Source: Azospirillum cavernae (lineage in GTDB: Bacteria; Pseudomonadota; Alphaproteobacteria; Azospirillales; Azospirillaceae). Taken from it: a DNA stretch of 64,000 bases. The stretch covers positions 1,543,001-1,607,000 of the forward strand of contig NZ_QYUL01000002.1 in the NCBI RefSeq assembly GCF_003590795.1, written 5' to 3'. Position numbers and translations under genes: made by a program. Positions 1 to 9,030 of the stretch are shown here, piece after piece. The notes beneath the pieces are model-generated. The model saw only the letters and a list, made by a program, of their open reading frames with translations, made no database searches and was not told where the DNA came from. Every line of letters begins with the position of its first letter. Position 1 is the stretch's first letter.

Positions 1-938
1 CTGAAGAAGAAATGCCCGTCGAGCATGGCGTCCACCAGACTGTCGCGCTGGCGGCGGATCTTGGCCGGAACCGGCTGGCCCGACAGTTCGGCCAACAGGC
101 GGATCAGCTTGTCCGACGCCTCCAGCCCGGTCAGGCGGCTGAAGAAATGGCCGGGAACGTCGGTTTTCAGCTCCAGCGCGTTGCCGGCGATCCGCATGTG
201 CTCGCCGATCACCAGCGTGGCGACGGACGCGCCCATCGAGCGGATTTGATCGACCGTCACCCCGCCCAACGAGGTGGCGGTGAAGTCGCTGGGCTGGCGC
301 CCGCACATCGACAATGACAGGTCGGGCAGGAAGATCGGCGACAGGCCGAAGGATTCGATCAGGTCGCGCAGCTCCTCGACGTCGCCGGGCGACAGATGGC
401 AGCCCGCCAGAACGTTGATCTGCGTCTTGACCATCGTCGGCGACGGTTCGACCAGCCGGTCGACGATGGCGGTGACGGCGGCGCCGAAGCCATCCTCGAA
501 CCCGCCGGTGAAATCCGGGGTGTTGGCGAAGACCAGCGCGGTGTCGGCCATGTCGGGGTTGCGCTGGCGGAACAGGGTGAACTGCCCGCCCATATCCTCG
601 CCCTTGGTTTCGGTGACGCCGGTGGTGGCGACGCCGATCATGGCCGGGCTGTTGCGCTCCACGATGGTGCGCAGCGCCTGTTCGAGATTCTCATAACCGC
701 CGAGGATGGTGGAGACTTGATCCATCGCCGTGGTTTGCAGCGGAATCGCCTCGCGGAAATGGCGGACCAGCAGAACCAGCCCGAAGGCGGTGCAGCCCTG
801 CGAGCCGTGAAACAGCGGCAGACAACGGTCAATGCCGAGATAGGCGAGCGCCGCGCCCAGCGGTTGGCTCATCTTCAGCGGGTTGGTCGAGGCGGCCTTG
901 GCGGCGGAGGGGAAGCGTTGGATGTGCGACATGGCCAT
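1..938 (-). CDS. nifN: nitrogenase FeMo-cofactor scaffold subunit NifN (5' part)
   Basis: NifN pairs with NifE to form the cytoplasmic NifEN scaffold on which the NifB-derived Fe-S precursor matures into FeMo-cofactor before transfer to NifDK. The frame opens with MAMSHIQRFPSAAKAAST and runs 312 codons off the left edge, so about two thirds of a usual 450-residue NifN is visible. The nitrogenase-family segment LFHGSQGCTAF, with its conserved cysteine, lies near residue 45, and a TTGVTETKGEDM segment follows. Its ATG shares one base with the nifE stop (TGATG), so translation is very probably coupled to nifE. An alternative ATG lies two codons downstream. Transcription should come from the sigma-54 promoter in front of nifE. 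Identification is firm; only the C-terminus is missing. Confidence 0.96.
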   Translation of the reverse strand, partial: MAMSHIQRFPSAAKAASTNPLKMSQPLGAALAYLGIDRCLPLFHGSQGCTAFGLVLLVRHFREAIPLQTTAMDQVSTILGGYENLEQALRTIVERNSPAMIGVATTGVTETKGEDMGGQFTLFRQRNPDMADTALVFANTPDFTGGFEDGFGAAVTAIVDRLVEPSPTMVKTQINVLAGCHLSPGDVEELRDLIESFGLSPIFLPDLSLSMCGRQPSDFTATSLGGVTVDQIRSMGASVATLVIGEHMRIAGNALELKTDVPGHFFSRLTGLEASDKLIRLLAELSGQPVPAKIRRQRDSLVDAMLDGHFFF

Positions 939-2344
939 CACTCCGCAGCCAGAAGAGGCGCGGCGGCGGGAGTGTCCCACGGGGCGGGCAGGCGGACCTG
1001 ACGCCAAATCGGGTTCGACAGGGTTTTGTCGATTTCCTCACACAGATTGACGATGCCGTCATAGCCCGCGTAGGCGTGGTGACGCTCCTGGTTGATGTCG
1101 AGCCAGGGAACCTTGGCCTTCAAGGAAATGAATTGCGACCGCCCGCCCGACATCATGATGTCGGCCTCCGACGTCGCCAGCATCTTGTAGATGTCGCGCG
1201 GCTTCAGATCGTCCCACTGGTGGAACTCGTCGCCCTTCATCTTCTTGATGCGCTCCTTGTCCTCCTTGGTCGATTTCTTGGTCGAGGTGCCGAGGATGGT
1301 CAGCCCGGCGCCTTCCAGCGCGCTGACCATCGACCAGCTCTTGACGCCGCCGGTGAAGAGCAGGACGCGCTTGCCGTCGAAGCGCGGCTTGTAGGGTTCC
1401 AGGCGGCGCCAGACGCGGCTTTCCTCACGCGCGATCACGCCCTCCGCCCGGTCGATCAGGCTTTTGTCGGCCCCGCGCTCCACCAGCATCCGGGTCATGG
1501 TGCGCAGCGTGTCCGACATGTCCGACACGCCGTAGAAGGAGCCTTCAAAATAGGGGATGCCGTAGCGCTCCTCCATCTTGCGGCCGACATTCACCAGCGC
1601 TTGGCTGCACACCATCATGGTGACGCGCGCCCGGTGGGCCTGGGCGACCTGGTTGTAACGACCGTCGCCGGAGATGCAGGACAACAGGCGGATGCCGATC
1701 TCGTCGAGCAGCGGCTTGACCAGCCACAATTCACCGGCAAGGTTGTATTCGCCGATGATGCAGACGTCGGTCGGGGTGGTGTATTCCGGTTCGACCGTGC
1801 CGATGACGTGGTCGAGCAGCGCCTCGCCCGCCAGCTTGTTGCCAAGATTCTTCGAGCCGACGAAGCCCGGCGCGTCCACCGGAATCACCGGCTTGCCGAG
1901 CTTTTGCGTGGCGAATTTGCAGACCGCCGCGATGTCGTCGCCGGTCATGGCGGGCACGCAGGTCTGATAGACGAAGACGGCGGGCGGGTCGTATTGCTGG
2001 ATGATTTCCTTGATGGCGCGGAACAGCTTTTTCTCGCCGCCGTTGATGACGTCCAGCTCCGACAGGTCGGTGGTGAAGCCGGTGCGGTAGAGCTGCGAAC
2101 CGGATGATTTGGTTCCCCGGTTGTCCCAGGCGTTGCCCAGGCAGGCGATCGGGCCATGGACCAGATGGGCGGCGTCGGCGATCGGTTGCAGCACGATCAT
2201 CGCGCCGTCATAGGCGCAACCGCCAGCAGCGGCCCCCGGCTTCAGGGATTTGGTGCAGCCCTTCTTCTTGTCCTTGGCCGATTTGCTTTGGTTGGTCGCG
2301 CATCCCGGTTCGTTGAAGACGTCCTGGATCTTGTCCTGGAGCAT
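938..2344 (-). CDS. nifE: nitrogenase FeMo-cofactor scaffold subunit NifE
   Basis: This is the alpha-like subunit of the NifEN cofactor-assembly scaffold, 468 residues as expected. The start at MLQDKIQDVFNEPG is chosen over an upstream in-frame ATG at 2470, because a GGGAGA ribosome site sits just before it and the upstream ATG would lie inside an activator site. Visible features are the cysteine-rich N-terminus (C15, C30, C43), the HGPIACLGNAW cluster ligand region, the YQTCVPAMTGDD segment, CISGDGRYNQ, and a C-terminal MMSGGRSQFI motif. It precedes and overlaps nifN by one base. A -24/-12 promoter and two NifA sites lie upstream, so expression should be restricted to nitrogen-fixing conditions. 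No nifD or nifK lies next to it here, so nifEN is a separate transcription unit. Confidence 0.97.
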   Translation of the reverse strand: MLQDKIQDVFNEPGCATNQSKSAKDKKKGCTKSLKPGAAAGGCAYDGAMIVLQPIADAAHLVHGPIACLGNAWDNRGTKSSGSQLYRTGFTTDLSELDVINGGEKKLFRAIKEIIQQYDPPAVFVYQTCVPAMTGDDIAAVCKFATQKLGKPVIPVDAPGFVGSKNLGNKLAGEALLDHVIGTVEPEYTTPTDVCIIGEYNLAGELWLVKPLLDEIGIRLLSCISGDGRYNQVAQAHRARVTMMVCSQALVNVGRKMEERYGIPYFEGSFYGVSDMSDTLRTMTRMLVERGADKSLIDRAEGVIAREESRVWRRLEPYKPRFDGKRVLLFTGGVKSWSMVSALEGAGLTILGTSTKKSTKEDKERIKKMKGDEFHQWDDLKPRDIYKMLATSEADIMMSGGRSQFISLKAKVPWLDINQERHHAYAGYDGIVNLCEEIDKTLSNPIWRQVRLPAPWDTPAAAPLLAAE

Positions 2345-2392
2345 GCCCGTTCTCCCGCCTTGGCGCCGAATGCGGCTGTCGGGATCGGGTAA

Positions 2393-2408
2393 TGCAAGGC
2401 GTGCGCCA
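2393..2408 (-). promoter_or_regulatory. sigma-54 (-24/-12) promoter of nifEN
   Basis: On the minus strand the sequence reads TGGCGC-N5-TTGCA. This matches the RpoN consensus TGGCAC-N5-TTGC with one mismatch and the obligatory GG and GC 10 bases apart. Transcription would begin near 2382, leaving a leader of roughly 38 bases before nifE. Confidence 0.88.
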
Positions 2409-2453
2409 TATGGTAAGCTGTTGAACGCGCTGGATTGTGCGTTTTTCGCGGGC

Positions 2454-2497
2454 TGTGCGATAGCTGACAATCGCCGGGGATTGTCGGGTCTTGGACA
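2454..2497 (-). promoter_or_regulatory. two NifA upstream activator sequences
   Basis: Two perfect TGT-N10-ACA sites occur at 2454-2469 and 2482-2497, 28 bases apart. They are centred about 79 and 107 bases upstream of the predicted nifE start of transcription. This is the normal enhancer position for NifA acting on a sigma-54 promoter. Confidence 0.87.
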
Positions 2498-2540
2498 GAG
2501 GGGGGACCGGGAAGAAGGACAGCGGGCGCGTCGCCGTCCT

Positions 2541-3362
2541 TTACCGTTCTGGTTCCGGCTTGATGCCCGCGTCCTTCATGGCGTGCATCAACTCCAGGAT
2601 CACCGTGCTGATGTCGGGGAAGGTCAAAGCCACCATGCGGCGGTCGGGATCCAGCCGCACGACATGGGCGATTTGCCGCCCGCCGATGCCCGGCAATTCG
2701 GCGCAGCGCAGTTCCAGCCGCAGCTTGCCGCCGATGGCGTGGTGGAACTCCTCCGGCGGCAGATCGACCAGCAGGCCGCGCGTGCTCCAATTCACCGTCG
2801 TGCAGCGCCGCCCTTCGGCTTCCACCGTCAGCACCGGATCCATATAGCGGATGGCGCGGCGGTGTTCGACGCCGTTGGGCGGCTTGGCCCCGACGTCGTG
2901 CTGGTCCAGCTTGCGCTTGGCGGCGTCCTTGGTGCGGTCGTCCACCCCGTCCTTGCTGGTCATCAAGGTGGCCTGGACCCGACGTTCGACTCCGTGGCGG
3001 AACTCGTCGTCGGCGCCAAAGCGCAGGGCCTTGGAAAAATGGTCCTTGGCGCTGGTCAGCAGGGCGTTGCGGCCCTTGTCGTCGCCGCGATGGCCGCAGC
3101 GTTCGGCCTGGATCAGCAGCGTGTCGACGCTGCGCTGGTAGGCCCCGCGCTGGATGATTTTGGTCATTTCGCGGAACTCGGCGGCGCGGACGCTGGGAAA
3201 CTCCTTGGCCTTCAGCATCTCGGTCATCGCCGTGGCCAGAGCGTCGATCTGGTCGGGCGGGGCGGTTTCCGCCTCCCGCCGCATCCGGCGCGCCAGATCC
3301 TCGGCCTTGCGGATCAAGGCCTCCTCAATTTTCTGGCGCTGTCCGGCGTCGAGAACGGGCAT
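2541..3362 (-). CDS. PilZ-domain protein (probable c-di-GMP effector)
   Basis: A cytoplasmic protein of 273 residues. The C-terminal half (about residues 165-270) carries the PilZ signature: an RRAIR motif (RxxxR) followed by NWSTRGLLV, which fits the (D/N)xSxxG element that contacts cyclic di-GMP. The N-terminal 150 residues are charged and helical, with no domain I recognise. The start at MPVLDAG is preferred because a GGGGGA ribosome site stands about eight bases before it; an upstream ATG at 3419 is possible but weak. It stands alone between nifE and hrpB on the same strand. A GGDEF-EAL protein is encoded about 11 kb away. The process it controls cannot be read from the sequence. Confidence 0.82.
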   Translation of the reverse strand: MPVLDAGQRQKIEEALIRKAEDLARRMRREAETAPPDQIDALATAMTEMLKAKEFPSVRAAEFREMTKIIQRGAYQRSVDTLLIQAERCGHRGDDKGRNALLTSAKDHFSKALRFGADDEFRHGVERRVQATLMTSKDGVDDRTKDAAKRKLDQHDVGAKPPNGVEHRRAIRYMDPVLTVEAEGRRCTTVNWSTRGLLVDLPPEEFHHAIGGKLRLELRCAELPGIGGRQIAHVVRLDPDRRMVALTFPDISTVILELMHAMKDAGIKPEPER

Positions 3363-3459
3363 GGCGAACATCCCCCGCGTGATGACGCGCAAAGGATACA
3401 CCACGCCGATGATTTGCAACAGGGATGGTTCGCCGCAACCAAGGTTAACGCGCCCCTGT

Positions 3460-6030
3460 TCAACGCGCCCGGGGTTTTGCCCTTGCGGTCGGTTCCGCCT
3501 CCAGCGGGTTGTCGGGCCAGTAATGCTTGGGATACTGGCCCTTCAAGTCGGCCTTCACCGCCTTGTAGGCGTTGGCCCAAAAGCTGGCGAGGTCGCGCGT
3601 CACCTGCACCGGGCGGCGGGCGGGCGACAGAAGATGCAGCAGCAAGGGAACCCGCCCCCCGGCGATGCGCGGCGTTTCGGCCAGCCCGAACATCTCCTGC
3701 AAGCGCACCGCCAACACCGGCTCGTCGCCGTCATAGTCGATGGGGATGCGGGAGCCGCTGGGCACCTCGACATGGGTCGGCGCTTCGGCGTCCAGCCGCG
3801 TCTTCATCTCCCACGGCAACAGGTTGCGCAGGGCGCTGGACAGATCGACGCGGTCGAGATGGGCGCGGCGCGACACGCCGTCCAGGAACGGGGCCAACCA
3901 ATCCTCCAGCGTGGCGAGCAGGGCCGAATCGGACAGGTCGGGCCACTCCACCCCCTCGCGCTGGCGCAGGAAGGCGACTCGGGTGCGCCACGCCCGCAAT
4001 TCGTTGCTCCAGGGCAGACACTCCAACCCCATGGCGCGGACGCCCTCCAGCATCGCGGCGGTCATCGCCTCGGCGGGCGGGCTGGCCAGACGCTCGTCCT
4101 TCAGGATCAGGGCGAACAGCATCCGGCGGCGGCGGGCCAGCACCGTCTGTTCGCGGGCGTCCCAAGCGACGATGGTCTCGACGCGGATGTGGTCGGCGAA
4201 GGCGTCCTCCAGATCGGCCAGCGTGACCGGCGCGGCCAGGAAGATTCGGGATTCGCGAACCGCGCCGTCCAGATCGGCCACCGCCAGCCAGTCCTCCGCC
4301 GACAAGGGTTCGGCGTCCTGGAAATAGGCGCCGCGCCCGCCCGACAGCCGGAATTGCGCCGCGACTCCGCCCGGCCCGCCGCCGGGGCGGCGCTGGCCGA
4401 TGCGGTCGGGGTAGGCCAGGGCGACCAACAGGCCGACGGCGTTGCTGTCGCCCTCATCCCCCTCCCGCACGCCCAAGTGCCGCCGCCAGCTTCGCGCCTG
4501 CTTCATCGCCTGTTGGGCGGCGCCGCGATCCACGCTCAAACCGCGCGCGGCGCCGCGCCCGCCCTGTTCCTGCCCGCGCAGCAGATCGACGCGCAAGCGC
4601 AGATCGGCGTCGCGGAAGCCGGGGGCGGCGCGGACGATGTCGCGCTCCCCCAACAGGGCGGCGACCAGACAGGCCAGCGCGCCATGCCCCAGGGCTTGCC
4701 CGGCGAGCATCATGTGGGCCAGCCGGGGGTGCACGCCAAAGCCCGCCATGCGGCGGCCATGCGGGGTGATCGCCCCGCCGTCGGTCAGCGCGCCCAAGCC
4801 GGACAGCAGGTCGCGCGCCTGCGCCAGCGCCGGGGCGGGCGGCGGGTTGAGCCAGGACAGGGCGGCGGGATCGCTCACCCCCCACATCGCCAATTCCAGG
4901 GCCAGTGGGGCGAGGTCGGCGTCGAGGATCTCCGGCGCGCTGAAGGGGGCCAGCGCCTTGTGCGTCGCCTCCGGCCACAGACGGAAACAGACGCCCGGCT
5001 CCAACCGTCCGGCGCGGCCCCGGCGCTGTTCGGCGGAGGCTTGGCTGACCTTGACCGTCACCAGGCGGGTCATGCCGCCGCGCGGGTCGAAACGCGGAAC
5101 CCGCATCAGCCCGCTGTCGATGACGATGCGGATGCCTTCGATGGTCAGGCTGGTTTCGGCGATGGCGGTGGCCAGCACCACCTTGCGCACGCCGGGCGGC
5201 GATGGGGCGATGGCGCGGTCCTGCGCCTCGGTCGTCAGATCGCCGTAGAGCGGGGCGAGGATGACGTCTCCGCCCAAATCCGATTGCTCCAACTGGCTGA
5301 GAACCCGGCGGATTTCGCCCGCGCCGGGCAGGAAGACCAGGGCGTTGCCGCTCTCCTCCCGCAGGGCGCGGCGCACGGTGGCGGCCACCGCGTCCTCAAT
5401 CCGGCTGCCCGGCGGCGGCGCGTCGAGATGGCGGGTTTCCACCGGAAAGGCGCGGCCCTCGCTCGTCACCATCGGGGCGTCGCCGGAAACGCCGTCGCCC
5501 AGCAGGGCGGCGACCGGCCCGCCGTCCAGCGTCGCCGACATCACCACCAGCCGCAGATCGTCGCGCAGCGCCCCGCGCGCCTCCTGCACCAGGGCGAGCG
5601 CCAGATCGCTGTCGATGCCGCGTTCGTGGAATTCGTCGAACAGGACGGCGCCGACGCTGGACAGCTCCGGGTCGTCCTGAAGCTGGCGCAGGAACAGGCC
5701 GTCCGTCACCACCTCGATCCGGGTGCGCGGGCCAACCTTGGTGTCCAGCCGCACCCGATAGCCGACGGTCTCGCCGACTGACTCGCCCAGCATCGCCGCC
5801 ATCCGCCGGGCGGCGGCGCGGGCGGCCAATCGCCGGGGTTCCAACACCAGGATCTTGCGCCCGCGCAGCCAGGGTTGATCGAGCAGGGCCAGCGGCACGC
5901 GGGTGGTTTTGCCGGCGCCGGGCGGGGCTTGCAGCACGGCGGTTCCGCGCGTTTCAAGCGCCGCCAGCAGGGCGGGCAGAACCGGGTCGATGGGCAGGGG
6001 GGCGAAGGCGGGGCGGTTGGGCGTGGTCAT
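3460..6030 (-). CDS. hrpB: ATP-dependent helicase HrpB
   Basis: A DEAH-type superfamily 2 RNA helicase of 856 residues, the usual length for HrpB. Motif I (GAGKTT) is at residues 38-43, the Walker B variant DEFHER at 132-137 and SATLD at 165-169, followed by the helicase C-terminal part with QRRGRAGR and the HrpB-specific C-terminal region. The ATG at 6030 is taken because GGAG lies six bases upstream; an extension to 6156 would be proline-rich and without a ribosome site. HrpB is common in proteobacteria, but its cellular substrate is poorly defined. It has no evident functional link with its neighbours. Confidence 0.93.
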   Translation of the reverse strand: MTTPNRPAFAPLPIDPVLPALLAALETRGTAVLQAPPGAGKTTRVPLALLDQPWLRGRKILVLEPRRLAARAAARRMAAMLGESVGETVGYRVRLDTKVGPRTRIEVVTDGLFLRQLQDDPELSSVGAVLFDEFHERGIDSDLALALVQEARGALRDDLRLVVMSATLDGGPVAALLGDGVSGDAPMVTSEGRAFPVETRHLDAPPPGSRIEDAVAATVRRALREESGNALVFLPGAGEIRRVLSQLEQSDLGGDVILAPLYGDLTTEAQDRAIAPSPPGVRKVVLATAIAETSLTIEGIRIVIDSGLMRVPRFDPRGGMTRLVTVKVSQASAEQRRGRAGRLEPGVCFRLWPEATHKALAPFSAPEILDADLAPLALELAMWGVSDPAALSWLNPPPAPALAQARDLLSGLGALTDGGAITPHGRRMAGFGVHPRLAHMMLAGQALGHGALACLVAALLGERDIVRAAPGFRDADLRLRVDLLRGQEQGGRGAARGLSVDRGAAQQAMKQARSWRRHLGVREGDEGDSNAVGLLVALAYPDRIGQRRPGGGPGGVAAQFRLSGGRGAYFQDAEPLSAEDWLAVADLDGAVRESRIFLAAPVTLADLEDAFADHIRVETIVAWDAREQTVLARRRRMLFALILKDERLASPPAEAMTAAMLEGVRAMGLECLPWSNELRAWRTRVAFLRQREGVEWPDLSDSALLATLEDWLAPFLDGVSRRAHLDRVDLSSALRNLLPWEMKTRLDAEAPTHVEVPSGSRIPIDYDGDEPVLAVRLQEMFGLAETPRIAGGRVPLLLHLLSPARRPVQVTRDLASFWANAYKAVKADLKGQYPKHYWPDNPLEAEPTARAKPRAR

Positions 6031-6160
6031 GGCGACTCCGCTGCCGGAAAACCGCCGGAAAGGCAACCGCTTTCCAAGGCGGGCGGGGGAGGGCGATGGG
6101 CAGGGCAGGGACAAAAGGTCGCACCCAGCCGTCTCTGGGATCGGGCCGCGCGCCATGACC

Positions 6161-6181
6161 GTAAAAATGCTATGGTTTTAC
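6161..6181. promoter_or_regulatory. inverted repeat in front of the ferritin-like gene (candidate operator)
   Basis: GTAAAA and TTTTAC form an inverted repeat with a 9-base spacer. It lies 35 bases before the ferritin-like gene, in the short region divergent from hrpB. It could be a regulator site or part of the promoter; no regulator is identified. Confidence 0.35.
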
Positions 6182-6215
6182 CGTCGTCGGGCCTTTCTTC
6201 TACACGCAGGGATTC

Positions 6216-6686
6216 ATGACCAGCATCCACGACGCCGCCCTGTTCCTCGCCCACGCCTGCGCGCTGGAAGAGGACGCCGCCAACCGCTTCTCCGACCTGT
6301 CGGAGTCGATGAAAACCTATGGCAACACCGAGATTGCCGCCTTCTTCGGGCAAATGGCGACCTTCTCGCGCATGCATCTGGCCGAGGCGCGCAAGCGGTC
6401 CGGTTTCCGCGACATTCCCGATCTGGCCCCGGAAGACTTCCAGTGGCCCGATGACGAAAGCCCGGAAGCGGCCTCGATGGAAGGCTCGCATTATCTGATG
6501 ACGGTGGAATACGCGCTGGAGCTGGCGTTGGACAGCGAGCGGCGGGGCCAAGCCTTTTACGCCGACGTGGCGCGCACCACCACCGATTCGGAAGTCCGCA
6601 TGATGGCCGAAGAGTTCGCCGCCGAAGAGGCCGAACATGTCGCCCAGTTGGAAATCTGGACGAAGCGCTATCCCAAAGTGGCCTGA
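6216..6686 (+). CDS. rubrerythrin/ferritin-like domain protein
   Basis: A 156-residue, four-helix ferritin-like protein. Carboxylate and histidine ligands are spread as in the rubrerythrin diiron domain: an E near residue 18, an HLAEARKRS segment, DSERRGQAFY, and a C-terminal EEFAAEEAEHVAQLE with the ExxH pair. There is no rubredoxin-type CxxC tail, so it is not a full rubrerythrin. The family reduces peroxide or stores and handles iron. Placement a few kilobases from nifEN would suit a role in iron supply or oxidative protection, but that is inference. It is transcribed divergently from hrpB. Confidence 0.8.
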   Translation: MTSIHDAALFLAHACALEEDAANRFSDLSESMKTYGNTEIAAFFGQMATFSRMHLAEARKRSGFRDIPDLAPEDFQWPDDESPEAASMEGSHYLMTVEYALELALDSERRGQAFYADVARTTTDSEVRMMAEEFAAEEAEHVAQLEIWTKRYPKVA

Positions 6687-6740
6687 GCCGCAGCGGCCAC
6701 CGTCACGGGGCGACTGTTGCCGCGACGCCGGGGCTGTCGC

Positions 6741-6777
6741 CCCCTCTCCCCGTCCAAGCGCGGGCTGGGGAGAGGGG
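6741..6777. repeat. GC-rich palindrome between convergent genes
   Basis: CCCCTCTCCCC and GGGGAGAGGGG form a perfect 11-bp inverted repeat with a 15-base loop, between two convergent genes. It resembles other CCCTCnCCC...GGGnGAGGG palindromes in this window (22812-22893, 36050-36080, 45327-45350). It may act as a transcription terminator, although no T-run follows. Confidence 0.6.
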
Positions 6778-6802
6778 CGCGGCGCCGGTCACGCCGACAC
6801 GA

Positions 6803-7015
6803 TCACGCCGACAGGGCCGACCAGTCGATTTCATAGACCGTGTCAGCGGGCTTGTAGCCCTTGAACGCCGCGATCACGGCGTCGACGCTGACCTCGCCCG
6901 GCACATTCTGGATCTCATAGACGACCGAGCTGCCGCTGGTCGGGCCGACGTCGGCGTTGCGATGGGCCTGCGAGATCAACCCCTCGCCCGCCTTCTTAAT
7001 CATGATGGAAGCCAT
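6803..7015 (-). CDS. small hypothetical protein (70 aa)
   Basis: A strong ribosome site (AGGAGA, eight bases before the ATG) supports this short gene. The product begins MASIMIKKAGEGLISQAHR and ends IDWSALSA; it is soluble, with no cysteine and no signal peptide. The first dozen residues recall the start of NifT/FixU (MxxVMIRxNGEG), but the rest does not fit that family, so no function is assigned. It converges on the ferritin-like gene, from which it is separated by a GC-rich palindrome. Confidence 0.65.
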   Translation of the reverse strand: MASIMIKKAGEGLISQAHRNADVGPTSGSSVVYEIQNVPGEVSVDAVIAAFKGYKPADTVYEIDWSALSA

Positions 7016-7112
7016 GCATCCGTCTCCTGTTGCGTAACGCCCGACCAGGAAACCATAAACAAAAAATGGTTAAATCGGAAGGCGTAAAGACGCGAGGATC
7101 AGGGCGCCACGA

Positions 7113-8324
7113 TCAGGACGTCGCGTCGCGGGCGATCCACAGGGCGGTCAGATCGTCGTACAATCCGGCGCCGAATCGTTCGGCGAAGCGGGCCATCAGC
7201 CAGGGAAAAGGGTGTTCGGGCGCGGTCAGCACCGCCTGCTCGATCAAATCGGCCAAGCCCTCTTCCCCCAACATGGCGTCGTCGCGGTCGCGCGCCTCGG
7301 TCAGGCCGTCGGAATAGAGGAACAGCGTGTCGCCGGGGTGGAACGGGGTGCTGCGGTTTTCATACTCGGCGTCGGCGAAGGCCCCCAGCAGCATGCCCGA
7401 CGCGTCCAGCACGCGGAAGCCGCCCCGGCTGCCCAACAGCGGGTTGGGGGCGCCGGCGGCGGCGTAGCGCAGGCTGTCGGTGTGGCGGTCGATCACCCCG
7501 TAAAAGGCGGTGGCGAACTGGCCGACGGTCAGGATGTCGGCCAGACGCTGATTCAATTGCGTCAACAAACGGGCCGGGTCGCGCAGATCGTCGGGCGGCG
7601 TGCGGGTCAGCAGCGTGTGCAGGCGAAAGGCGTTGATCGCCGAGGCGATGCCGTGCCCGGACAGATCGGCGACAAAAACCCCGACATGGCCGCCGTCGAT
7701 CTCGAACGTTGTCCAAAAATCACCGCCAACCTCGTCAGAGGTTTGAAAGACCGGCTCGATCCGCAGCGCGTTGCGGCTGGCCATCGCCTCCAGCCATTCG
7801 GCGTCGGGGACCAGCGCCAATTGCATGCTGCGCGCTTGGCGCAGATCGCGCTCCACCCGTTCGCGGAAGGCGCGCAACTCCTGCACCATCGACCGGCGTT
7901 CCAGATGGTAGCGGACGCGGGCGACGCATTCGCCGGGGTTGATCGGCTTGGCCAACAGATCGGTGGCCCCGGCCTGGAAACACAGCGAACGGATTTGGTC
8001 GGTCTGCCGGGTGCTCTGCATCAGGATGGGCAGATCGCGCCAACGCGGGTTGCCGCGCAGAACCCGGCACAGCGCCATGCCGTCGATGGGCGGCAGATTG
8101 GCGTCGATCAACAGCAAGTCAGGGTCAAAGCTCTCGACCTGATCGAGCAGCTCCTGCCCATTGGTGGCGAAGGCGACCTGGACAATGCCGATCCACTGAA
8201 GAAAGCGGGCCAGCGTGCGGCGGTTGAACCGGCTGTCGTCGGCAATCAGAACCCGGCGGTCGCCAAGCGGGATCCCCAATTCCAGCCCATAGAGCGAGGC
8301 GGGGGTTTCGGTCGGAAACTCCAT
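7113..8324 (-). CDS. response regulator with PP2C/SpoIIE-type phosphatase output
   Basis: A 403-residue, two-domain signalling protein. A receiver domain occupies about residues 22-142, with the acidic pair DD29-30, phospho-acceptor D74 in LLLIDANLPP and K126 in LLAKPIN. A linker helix leads to an RsbU/SpoIIE-like PP2C phosphatase domain (about 180-400) with the metal-binding segments DEVGGDFWT, ADLSGHG and YSDGLTEARD. Proteins of this kind dephosphorylate an anti-sigma-factor antagonist when the receiver is phosphorylated. The gene 30 bases upstream encodes such a STAS protein, so the two very probably form a partner-switching module. No RsbW-type kinase is seen nearby. Confidence 0.9.
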   Translation of the reverse strand: MEFPTETPASLYGLELGIPLGDRRVLIADDSRFNRRTLARFLQWIGIVQVAFATNGQELLDQVESFDPDLLLIDANLPPIDGMALCRVLRGNPRWRDLPILMQSTRQTDQIRSLCFQAGATDLLAKPINPGECVARVRYHLERRSMVQELRAFRERVERDLRQARSMQLALVPDAEWLEAMASRNALRIEPVFQTSDEVGGDFWTTFEIDGGHVGVFVADLSGHGIASAINAFRLHTLLTRTPPDDLRDPARLLTQLNQRLADILTVGQFATAFYGVIDRHTDSLRYAAAGAPNPLLGSRGGFRVLDASGMLLGAFADAEYENRSTPFHPGDTLFLYSDGLTEARDRDDAMLGEEGLADLIEQAVLTAPEHPFPWLMARFAERFGAGLYDDLTALWIARDATS

Positions 8325-8354
8325 GGCGCCCCGCCCCCCGCGCGGGTGTGGGTC

Positions 8355-8660
8355 TCAGGCGTCGATGGTGAAGACTTTGTGCAGCTTGGCCAGCGTGATG
8401 AGGCGTTGCACCTCGTCGCGCGCGCCGCGCATGGCGAAGTCCAGTTTCTTCTTTTGCGCCGTGTCGCGGGCGATGATGAACATGCCCAGGCCCGAGGAAT
8501 CGACGAAATCCAGGCCGGACAGGTCAAAGACCATCCGATGACCGGCGGGCCGCTCGAACGCGGCGATGACCGAGCGGAAGGTGTCGTGGTCGGAAAAGGT
8601 CATCCGGCCATGCAAACGGATTTCGGTGCTGTCGTGGGCATCGGTGACGGTGAAGTCCAT
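8355..8660 (-). CDS. STAS-domain anti-sigma factor antagonist
   Basis: A 101-residue single STAS domain. The DLSGLDFVDSSGLGMFI segment contains the serines (S55/S56) that are the usual phosphorylation site in SpoIIAA/RsbV-type proteins. The ATG at 8660 is chosen because GGAG lies eight bases upstream; a longer frame to 8747 would add an arginine-rich tail. It is the first gene of an operon with the receiver-PP2C phosphatase, its likely activator. The controlled sigma factor or other target is not in this window. Confidence 0.9.
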   Translation of the reverse strand: MDFTVTDAHDSTEIRLHGRMTFSDHDTFRSVIAAFERPAGHRMVFDLSGLDFVDSSGLGMFIIARDTAQKKKLDFAMRGARDEVQRLITLAKLHKVFTIDA

Positions 8661-9030
8661 GGAGGCGCTCCGTGGTTGTTCCCGAGTCCGGCGCGCGGCG
8701 GGACGCGAGTGGCCCGGTGAAGTCATCAGCATGTTGTGTCCGTTCATCTTACGCTGGAAAAGATTTCACTTTGATGACAGGGGGAGTTGTTCATGCCGTC
8801 ACTTGCGGCTTATCCCACGCTGTTGGATGGGAATGCAAGTATCCTTCGCTGCGTCGCGATAATAGATAGCATTTTAAGAAATATTGGTGACGAACTCTGC
8901 CCATCTCTGGACATATGCGGCAAATTGGCGGTGATTGGCGCTCCAGACGCGCGTGGTCGCGGTTTGCCCGCCGCCCCGCTTGTCGTGTAGGCTGCGGCGC
9001 ACTGGGGAATCCTCCACCAAAGGACGGGCG
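8661..9030. other. intergenic region between divergent STAS and HRDC-like genes
   Basis: This 370-base region should hold both divergent promoters. It includes an AT-richer stretch around 8850-8890. I recognise no specific operator, repeat or further gene in it. Confidence 0.5.

Noticed and set aside
6803-7015. NifT/FixU assignment for the 70-residue protein
   Set aside because: Only the first dozen residues look similar; the rest does not follow the NifT pattern.
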